From Streptosporangiaceae bacterium NEAU-GS5 (GTDB lineage: Bacteria > Actinomycetota > Actinomycetes > Streptosporangiales > Streptosporangiaceae): a DNA stretch of 64,000 bases. Below are positions 58,620-64,000 of the stretch, piece by piece; within the stretch, counting starts at the first letter, position 1; every line of letters begins with the position of its first letter. Below the pieces are notes generated by a model that did no database searches, was not told the DNA's origin, and saw only the letters and a list, made by a program, of their open reading frames with translations. Location: contig JAGFNW010000009.1 of NCBI GenBank assembly GCA_017592665.1, forward strand, positions 62,001-126,000, read 5' to 3'. The position numbers and the translations under genes are program-made.

Positions 58620-61217
58620 TCACGAGATGGGGGTGAGCAGGCCGAGGTCGGCGGCTTGGGCGACGGCCTGCCTGCGGGTGCGGGCGCCCAGTTTCTCCAT
58701 GGCCGCCGCCACGTGGCTTTCGACCGTGCGCACCGACACGACGAGCCGGTCGGCGATCTCGGCGTTCGTCATGCCCTGGGCCAGCAGCCGTACCACCTCG
58801 ACCTGGCGCTCGGTCAGCCCGCCCGGGTTGACGCGGGTCGCCGGCGCGGGCCCGCGCGGGATGCGGGTCACGCCGAGGCTCTTCAGCCGGGCCCTGACCT
58901 GCCGCGCAAGCGGCTCGGCCCCGAGCGCGTCGAGCAGCGCGAGCGCGGCCAGCTGACCGTCCGGTTCCGGGCTTTCGGCGAGGGCCGCGGCGTGCTCGTA
59001 GCGGAAGCCCGCCGCGCCCCACACCTCGGCCGCCTCCTGCCAGCGCCCGTCGGCCTGCAGCGCGTACGGATGACGAAGGCCCTCCCCGCCGACCGGATGT
59101 CCCGCGCGGCCCAGCCAGTACGCCAGCTCCGCCCGGACCGGGATCGTGCCGAATTTCCGCGCCAGCGCGTACCCCTCGGTGAGCTCGGCCAGGGCGGCGG
59201 CCGGGTCGCCGCCGAGCGCGGCCGCCTCGGCCAGGGCCGACGCGGCGGGCGCGACCCATTGACACTCGCGCAGCCGGCCCGCGAGCCGCCACGCCTCGCG
59301 CAGCGCCTCCATGCCATCGGGATCGCCCCGGCGCACGCGCATGCGGCCGACCGTCATCAGCGCGTTGCAGCGCACCGGCGGCGACCCGTCGATCGCGTGC
59401 TTGGCGGCCGGTTCGACGCCGTCCCAGTCGGCGCTCGCCAAGCAGAGCGACCCCAGCGCGGACTGCAGGTAGCGGCCGAACATCACGAAATCCGACCGCT
59501 CGGCGAACTCGATGCCCTCGGAGATGCTCCGCCGCGCGTCGTCCAGGCGCAGCTGCGCCAGGTAGTTCCAAGAGAGGTTCACATAGGCCCGGCAGGCCTG
59601 CTCCGGCTCGTTTCCTTCGAGGGCGACGCGAAGGCTCTCCTTCATGACCGCGTGCGCGTCCGGCTCGCCGCGCGCGTACAGGGCCACGGCCTTGTTGTTG
59701 AGCGCGTGCGACAACGTGCCCGGCGAGCCCTTGCCGAGCGTGATGGCCCGCTCGGCCACGGGAATGGCCTGGTCGGCCTGGCCCGCCAGCGCGTGCAGCT
59801 GCGCCTTGTTGCTGAGCGCCATCGCCAGCAGGTCATCGTCGCCGGCTTCTTCGAGCACGGCGATGGCCTCGTCGGCGGCCGACTCCGCGCCGTCCCGCTC
59901 GCCGGCCCACCAGCAGATTCGCGAAAGCCAGCGGAGCGAATCCCCGCGGGCGCGCGGATCGTCGTCGATCCGGAGCTCGGCCGCACGCCGCTGCGCCGCC
60001 AGCGTTTCGCCGACCGGCGCGTCGATGGTGTAGTTCTCGACGGCCAGGCTCTCCCAGAGGTCTGCCTCCTCGTTCGGAGGGAGCACGGGGTGATGGTCGA
60101 GGACGAGGCGGAGATGGGCGGCCGCTTCCCGGTGCGCCCCCGCGGCCGAGGCCTCCCTTGCCGCGACCGGGCCGTACTGGAGGATGACGTCGAGGTCGCC
60201 CGCCTGCACGGCGTGGTGCACGACCCGGGACACCTCGATCCCCGGCCGTGCGAGCAGCGCGGCCAGCACGCTGCGGTTGGCCGCCACCCGCCGCGCGGCC
60301 GGCATGGAGTCCACGATCGCGCGCCTGGCCAGCTCGTGGCGGAAGCTCACCCGGCTCGGCGTGACCGTGAGCAGGCCACGCTGCTCGGCGGTGGCCAGCG
60401 CCGCCGGTCCGGCCGGCACGAGCGCCTCCATCAGCCATCGCTGTACGGCCGACGGCACGACCGCGAGCCGTTCGACGATCTGCAGGTCGGCCGGATCGAG
60501 CCGCGCCGCGCGTGCTTGGACGGCGTCGGCGATCGTCAGCGGCACCGCTGTGACATCGCCCGCAGCCAGGACCTCGGCCACGAAGTACGGGTTGCCCGAG
60601 GTCACCGCGTAGACCTCGGCGGCGTCGACGTCCGTGGCCGCGCTCAGGCGCTGGACCGCGGCCATCGTGAGGCGCGCCAGCCGCAGCCGCCGTACCCGCT
60701 CCACCCGGGAGGCCAGCCCGAGCAGCTGCCGCAGCGGATGGCCGGTGCCGAGCTCGTCGTCGCGATAGGTGAGCACCAGCACCAGGGGCAGCCGGGCGGC
60801 GCGGCGGACCAGGTAGCGCAGCGCGTCGAGGGTCGCGTCGTCGGCCCAGTGGACGTCCTCGACGGCGAGCACGGTGGGATGCTTGGCCCAGCCGAGCTCC
60901 TCGCGCAGGGCCTCGAGCACCTCGCCCCGGTCGCCGCTCTCCAGCGCCTGGGTCAGCACTGTGCCGACGCTGCCCACGAGATCGCGCAGCGGCCCGAGCA
61001 CGCGAGGCGTGTCGAGGTCGTCGCAGTAGCCGACTAGGAGCCGGCCCTCGGCCGGCAGCACGCCGCGGATGGCTTCGACCAGGCTCGACTTGCCGATCCC
61101 GGCCTCGCCGGAGATGAGCACGACCGAGCCGGTCCCATCGGCGGCGTCGCGAGCGGCGGCGCCCAGCACGGCCAGCTCGTCTTCGCGTTCCAGGATCGTC
61201 CGCCGCATTTTCCACAT
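58620..61217 (-). CDS. LAL-family (large LuxR) transcriptional regulator 2
   Basis: An 865-residue regulator with an N-terminal ATPase (RTILEREDELAVLG, P-loop ISGEAGIGKSS near residue 36, Walker B-like VLAVEDVHWADD near 118), a TPR-like middle (about 400-790) and a C-terminal LuxR helix-turn-helix (LTERQVEVVRLLAQGMTNAE, VVSVRTVESHVAAAMEKLG). An ATG at 61208 is an alternative start with a GGAAA just before it. It is divergent from the methyltransferase operon, and a copy of the cluster palindrome lies in the 135-bp gap. It probably activates that operon or the whole cluster, together with the LAL at 4299-7061. Confidence 0.9.
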   Translation of the reverse strand: MWKMRRTILEREDELAVLGAAARDAADGTGSVVLISGEAGIGKSSLVEAIRGVLPAEGRLLVGYCDDLDTPRVLGPLRDLVGSVGTVLTQALESGDRGEVLEALREELGWAKHPTVLAVEDVHWADDATLDALRYLVRRAARLPLVLVLTYRDDELGTGHPLRQLLGLASRVERVRRLRLARLTMAAVQRLSAATDVDAAEVYAVTSGNPYFVAEVLAAGDVTAVPLTIADAVQARAARLDPADLQIVERLAVVPSAVQRWLMEALVPAGPAALATAEQRGLLTVTPSRVSFRHELARRAIVDSMPAARRVAANRSVLAALLARPGIEVSRVVHHAVQAGDLDVILQYGPVAAREASAAGAHREAAAHLRLVLDHHPVLPPNEEADLWESLAVENYTIDAPVGETLAAQRRAAELRIDDDPRARGDSLRWLSRICWWAGERDGAESAADEAIAVLEEAGDDDLLAMALSNKAQLHALAGQADQAIPVAERAITLGKGSPGTLSHALNNKAVALYARGEPDAHAVMKESLRVALEGNEPEQACRAYVNLSWNYLAQLRLDDARRSISEGIEFAERSDFVMFGRYLQSALGSLCLASADWDGVEPAAKHAIDGSPPVRCNALMTVGRMRVRRGDPDGMEALREAWRLAGRLRECQWVAPAASALAEAAALGGDPAAALAELTEGYALARKFGTIPVRAELAYWLGRAGHPVGGEGLRHPYALQADGRWQEAAEVWGAAGFRYEHAAALAESPEPDGQLAALALLDALGAEPLARQVRARLKSLGVTRIPRGPAPATRVNPGGLTERQVEVVRLLAQGMTNAEIADRLVVSVRTVESHVAAAMEKLGARTRRQAVAQAADLGLLTPIS

Positions 61218-61243
61218 TGTGGCACGGGGTCGGCGCCCGACGG

Positions 61244-61259
61244 TTCCCGTAGCCGGGAC
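61244..61259. promoter_or_regulatory. Cluster palindrome site 5 (one mismatch)
   Basis: TTCCCG-TAGC-CGGGAC, 26 bp before the LAL start and 93 bp before the methyltransferase start. This is the fifth intergenic match to GTCCCG-N4-CGGGAC. Confidence 0.5.
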
Positions 61260-61352
61260 GCCCGAAATCGGTAGCAGGTGCGGATGCCGGGCCCCTGGCG
61301 GCCCCCTAGAACTGGGCGGGAACGATCGGACGGACATACGGAGGAGTGCGGC

Positions 61353-62408
61353 ATGGCGATCGACGAGACGAGGCTGATGGAGTTCATGGGCCGATTCGTC
61401 GGCGATCTCGGGGCCGCGATGGCGGCCGGCAACATCGTGGTGGGCGACCGGCTGGGCCTGTACCGGGCGCTGGCCGAGGGGCCGATGCGGCCGCAGGAGC
61501 TCGCCACGCGCACCGGCACGGCCCCGCGCTACATCGACGAGTGGCTGCGCGGCCAGGCGGCCGGCGGTTATGCGCAGTACAACCCAGAAACGGGGGAGTA
61601 CTCGCTCAGCGAGGAACAGGCCTTCGCGCTGACCGATCCGGACGGCCCGGTGTTCCTTCCGGGGGCGTTCCAGCTGGCGGTGGCCGCCCTGCGGGCCGAA
61701 CCGCAGATCACCGGCGCGTTCCGCACCGGCGCCGGCGTGGGATGGCACACCCATGACGACGACGTGTTCGCCGGCTGCGCGCGGTTCTTCCGCCCGTCGT
61801 ACGCCGCGAGCCTGATCAGCGCCTGGCTTCCCGCCCTCGACGGGGTCGAGGCCAAGCTCCGCGAGGGTGCGCGCGTCGCCGACATCGGCTGCGGCCAGGG
61901 CGCCTCGACGCTGCTGATGGCGAGCGAGTTCCCGCGGTCGACGATCGCCGGCTCGGACTACCACGCCGAGTCGATCGAGGCGGCGCGCAAGCGGGCGGAG
62001 GAGGAAGGAGTGGACGGCCGGGTGCGGTTCGAGGTCGCGAGCGCGCAGACCTTCCAGGGCGGCCCGTACGACCTGGTGACCACCTTCGACGCGCTGCACG
62101 ACATGGGCGACCCGGTCGGCGCCGCCCGCCACGTGCGGGAACAGCTGGCCGGCGACGGCACCTGGATGATCGTCGAACCGTTCGCCGGCGCGGCCGTCGC
62201 CGACAATCTCAACCCGGTCGGCCGCGTCTTCTACTCGTTCTCGACGTTCCTGTGCGTGCCGAACGCGCTCTCCCAGGAGGGCGGCTACTCGCTCGGCGCC
62301 CAGGCGGGCGAGGAGGTCATCGCCCGGATCGTCACGGACGCCGGGTTCAGCGGGTTCCGGCGGGCCGCCGAGACGCCGTTCAACATCGTTTACGAAGCGC
62401 GCCGATAG
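61353..62408 (+). CDS. SAM-dependent methyltransferase with N-terminal winged helix (Rv2258c-like)
   Basis: A 351-residue class I methyltransferase. Residues about 1-110 form a winged-helix-like dimerisation region (LYRALAEGPMRPQELATRTG, YIDEWLRGQAAGGY). The SAM fold follows, with motif I ADIGCGQGAST near 175, GSDYHAESIEAARKRAEEEG near 198 and TTFDALHDMGDP near 246. This layout resembles Rv2258c-type enzymes, whose substrates are mostly unknown. It could O- or N-methylate the peptide or a precursor. ATG 61353 has GAGGAG seven bases upstream. It leads a probable operon with the RidA and hotdog genes. Confidence 0.85.
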   Translation: MAIDETRLMEFMGRFVGDLGAAMAAGNIVVGDRLGLYRALAEGPMRPQELATRTGTAPRYIDEWLRGQAAGGYAQYNPETGEYSLSEEQAFALTDPDGPVFLPGAFQLAVAALRAEPQITGAFRTGAGVGWHTHDDDVFAGCARFFRPSYAASLISAWLPALDGVEAKLREGARVADIGCGQGASTLLMASEFPRSTIAGSDYHAESIEAARKRAEEEGVDGRVRFEVASAQTFQGGPYDLVTTFDALHDMGDPVGAARHVREQLAGDGTWMIVEPFAGAAVADNLNPVGRVFYSFSTFLCVPNALSQEGGYSLGAQAGEEVIARIVTDAGFSGFRRAAETPFNIVYEARR

Positions 62409-62419
62409 GAGCGACGAAC

Positions 62420-62800
62420 ATGCCCAAAGAGGTAATCCGCACCACCGACGCCCCGAGCTCCCCGCTGTACAGCCAGGGCGTCAAAGCGGGCCCGTTCGTG
62501 TACGTCACCGGCATGTGGGGGGTCGACACGAAGACCGGCGAATTCGCCGGGCCGACCGTCCGGGAGCAGGCCAGGCAGGCCCTGATCAACTGCGAGAACA
62601 TCCTGCGGGCCGCGGGCGCCACGCGAGACGACGTGGTGGCGGTGCACGTCCTGCTCGCGCGGGCCGGCGACTTCGACGCGTTCAACCAGGAATACGCCAT
62701 GTTCTTCACCGCCGAACCACCGATCCGCTACGTCAGCAAACTCGGCGCCGAACTGCCGGAGATGCTCGTCTCGATCACGATGACCGCGATGACCGGGTAG
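62420..62800 (+). CDS. ridA: RidA/YjgF family enamine/imine deaminase
   Basis: A 126-residue RidA-family protein: AGPFVYVTGMWGVD, TVREQARQALINCENILRAA, VVAVHVLLARAGDFDAFN and the C-terminal EPPIRYVSKLG with the Arg that binds the substrate carboxylate. RidA proteins hydrolyse reactive enamines and imines from PLP or flavin enzymes. Cluster-borne members can act on biosynthetic imines, and dehydropiperazate-like or 2-aminoacrylate-like intermediates would be possible targets. It begins 11 bp after the methyltransferase stop with TAGGAG. Confidence 0.88.
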   Translation: MPKEVIRTTDAPSSPLYSQGVKAGPFVYVTGMWGVDTKTGEFAGPTVREQARQALINCENILRAAGATRDDVVAVHVLLARAGDFDAFNQEYAMFFTAEPPIRYVSKLGAELPEMLVSITMTAMTG

Positions 62801-62898
62801 CCCCCGACCGGCTCGACGACGGGAGCCTGTGACACGGGATGGAACGTCTTGGAACGCCTTACGGTTACCAGCCGGCAGCGCAGAGCCAAGGGATCCTC

Positions 62899-63336
62899 AT
62901 GTCCAGCAGGCCGATCGTGTACGAGACCAGACACCGGATCAAGTTCTCCGACCTTGATCCGTACAACCACATGAGCACCGGAAGATACGCGGCCTACTTC
63001 ACCGACCACCGGATGCAGAGCCTCGGCGACAACGTCGGCTGGAATCTGAAGACGCTCGAAACGCTGCCGTTCATGGTGTGGGTGCGCCGGATGGAGATCG
63101 ACTTCATCCGGCCCGTCCTCGGTGATCAGCAGATCACCATCACGTCGTACGTCAGCGAGTTCCGCGGGCCGGACGGCCTGGTCGAGTGCGCGATGATCGA
63201 CGCCGCGGGGAAGAAGGCGGCGCGCTGTCTCATGGTCGTCGCGTACGTCGACAAGGCGACCAACCGCGGAGCCGACTGGCCGTCCGACATCCAGGCGCTG
63301 TTCTTCGAAGACAGCCCGGACATGGCGTCCGCCTAG
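62899..63336 (+). CDS. Hotdog-fold acyl-CoA/ACP thioesterase
   Basis: A 145-residue 4HBT-type hotdog protein with IKFSDLDPYNHMSTGRYAAY near residue 14 (the Asp and the N-H-M of the active site helix), RMEIDFIRPVLGDQ and ITSYVSEFRG. It should hydrolyse an acyl thioester, possibly freeing or editing the acyl chain made by the FabD/ACP/KS set. An earlier ATG at 62839 is possible, but AAGGGA before 62899 and the family's usual start favour the shorter form. It lies 98 bp after ridA. Confidence 0.85.
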   Translation: MSSRPIVYETRHRIKFSDLDPYNHMSTGRYAAYFTDHRMQSLGDNVGWNLKTLETLPFMVWVRRMEIDFIRPVLGDQQITITSYVSEFRGPDGLVECAMIDAAGKKAARCLMVVAYVDKATNRGADWPSDIQALFFEDSPDMASA

Positions 63337-63350
63337 CGGACGGGCGTTCG

Positions 63351-63400
63351 CTGGGGTTTCCGCCACGGGGGCCAGGGGGCTGGAGACGTGGAAACCCCAG
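63351..63400. promoter_or_regulatory. Inverted repeat between the hotdog gene and the terminal SARP
   Basis: CTGGGGTTTCC (63351-63361) and GGAAACCCCAG (63390-63400) are exact inverted copies 28 nt apart. A second small hairpin, ACGGCG/CGCCGT, follows at 63405-63421. They may end the upstream operon or regulate the SARP gene. Confidence 0.45.
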
Positions 63401-63428
63401 TTCAACGGCGTTCGACGCCGTCAGTGTG

Positions 63429-63446
63429 GTTTCAGGGGGATTTCAG
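63429..63446 (+). promoter_or_regulatory. Candidate SARP-type direct repeat before the terminal SARP
   Basis: GTTTCAG at 63429-63435 and ATTTCAG at 63440-63446 repeat with an 11-nt period, the spacing typical of SARP binding sites, 52 bp before the SARP start. Autoregulation is a possibility. Confidence 0.35.
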
Positions 63447-63497
63447 CCCGGCAGGCGATAGTGCACGCAGTCCCCTTCGGCGGGCGAAGGAACTGGG

Positions 63498-64000
63498 ATG
63501 GACGGATCAGCGACCCTGCTGGCGGCGCACGTCGCCGGACGAGGGACGGGGGAGCCGGGCACGTGGACGATCAACGTGCTCGGGCCATTGGAGGTATGGT
63601 GCGCCGGCCGCGCCGTCACGCTGCCGCCGCGCCGCAGGAGCCTGCTGGCCCTGCTGGCGCTGCGGGCGGGCGCGGTGGTCACGGCCGAGCACCTGGTAGA
63701 CGGGCTGTGGGGCGAGTACGCGCCGCCGACGGCCGTACGCACGCTGCACGCGCACATCGCCAAGCTGAGCGCGGCCCTGTCGGAGTTCGGCGACGCCCGG
63801 GTCATCCAGCGCCGCGACCCGGGGTACACGCTGATCGCCGATGCCGTACGCGTGGACCGGGACCGGTTCGAGGATCGGGCCAGGGCGGGCCTTCGTGACC
63901 TCGCCGACGGACGCTACGCGGACGCGGCGCATCGCCTCGGCGGCGCGCTGGCCCTGTGGCGCGGTCCCGCGCTGGCCGGTTGTCCGGTGTCCGGCTGGGC
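63498..64000 (+). CDS. SARP-family transcriptional regulator, 3' partial
   Basis: The frame opens at ATG 63498 and runs off the window without a stop (167 residues visible). Residues 22-120 form the SARP winged helix (WTINVLGPLEVW, LPPRRRSLLALLALRAGAVV, EHLVDGLWGEYAPPTAVRTL, RDPGYTLIADAVRVD), followed by the start of the BTAD domain (RFEDRARAGLRDLADGRYAD). A longer protein with ATPase and TPR parts is possible. It marks the right end of the cluster seen here, as an AfsR-like gene marks the left. Confidence 0.88.
   Translation, partial: MDGSATLLAAHVAGRGTGEPGTWTINVLGPLEVWCAGRAVTLPPRRRSLLALLALRAGAVVTAEHLVDGLWGEYAPPTAVRTLHAHIAKLSAALSEFGDARVIQRRDPGYTLIADAVRVDRDRFEDRARAGLRDLADGRYADAAHRLGGALALWRGPALAGCPVSGW

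Noticed and set aside
1-64000. tRNA, rRNA, insertion sequences or phage attachment sites
   Set aside because: I looked for transposase-like proteins, tRNA-like cloverleaf ends and rRNA sequence and saw none; a tRNAscan or ISfinder run would be decisive.

Overview
The DNA is very GC-rich (about 70% or more by eye), with codon third positions dominated by G/C, GTG and TTG starts, SARP, LAL and LmbU regulators and a TTA codon in one regulator. All of this points to a filamentous actinomycete; I cannot name the genus. Almost the whole window is one nonribosomal peptide gene cluster, with regulators at both ends that run off the window.

Layout. 1-7061: an AfsR-like regulator (5' end missing), then a probable operon of a leader peptide, a transthyretin/HIUase-like protein without its catalytic histidines, a short isopropylmalate-synthase-like enzyme and a LAL (large LuxR) regulator. 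7388-8113: a TauE-type permease. 8173-11086 (minus): an L-ornithine N-hydroxylase, a small SARP and an LmbU-like regulator. 11358-17479: a carboxyltransferase, a second LmbU-like regulator and, on the minus strand, a FabD-ACP-KS-KS set. 17562-18242: a piperazate synthase (KtzT family). 18450-53344: five NRPS proteins with thioesterases, an arginine dihydrolase/DDAH-type enzyme, a flavoprotein, an MbtH protein and an SDR. 53456-58510: an EXLDI protein and two ABC exporters. 58620-64000: a LAL regulator, a methyltransferase, a RidA protein, a hotdog thioesterase and the start of another SARP.

How it may work together. The Arg-to-Orn enzyme, ornithine N-hydroxylase and KtzT homologue form a complete route to L-piperazic acid (Piz). 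Three of the six adenylation domains carry a DVFSVA(A/G)YAK pocket that fits Piz. The colinear assembly line reads C-A(Val-like)-T-E-C-T / C-A(Piz)-T-E-C-A(X)-T / C-A(Piz)-T-E-C-A(Piz)-T / C-A(X)-T-TE: seven residues, three of them D-configured. Module 2 has no A domain; a stand-alone A-T protein with the exact threonine code DFWNIGMVHK is the obvious candidate to load it. NRPS1 starts with a C domain, and the carboxyltransferase/FabD/ACP/KS/KS set could supply a dedicated acyl starter. The predicted product is therefore an N-acylated, Piz-rich heptapeptide or depsipeptide. I do not recognise it as a known compound.

Regulation. A 16-bp palindrome, GTCCCG-N4-CGGGAC, recurs with at most one arm mismatch in five intergenic regions: before the ornithine hydroxylase, between LmbU-1 and the carboxyltransferase, before NRPS1, between the arginine enzyme and the second thioesterase, and before the downstream LAL/methyltransferase pair. 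It looks like the operator of a cluster-wide regulator.
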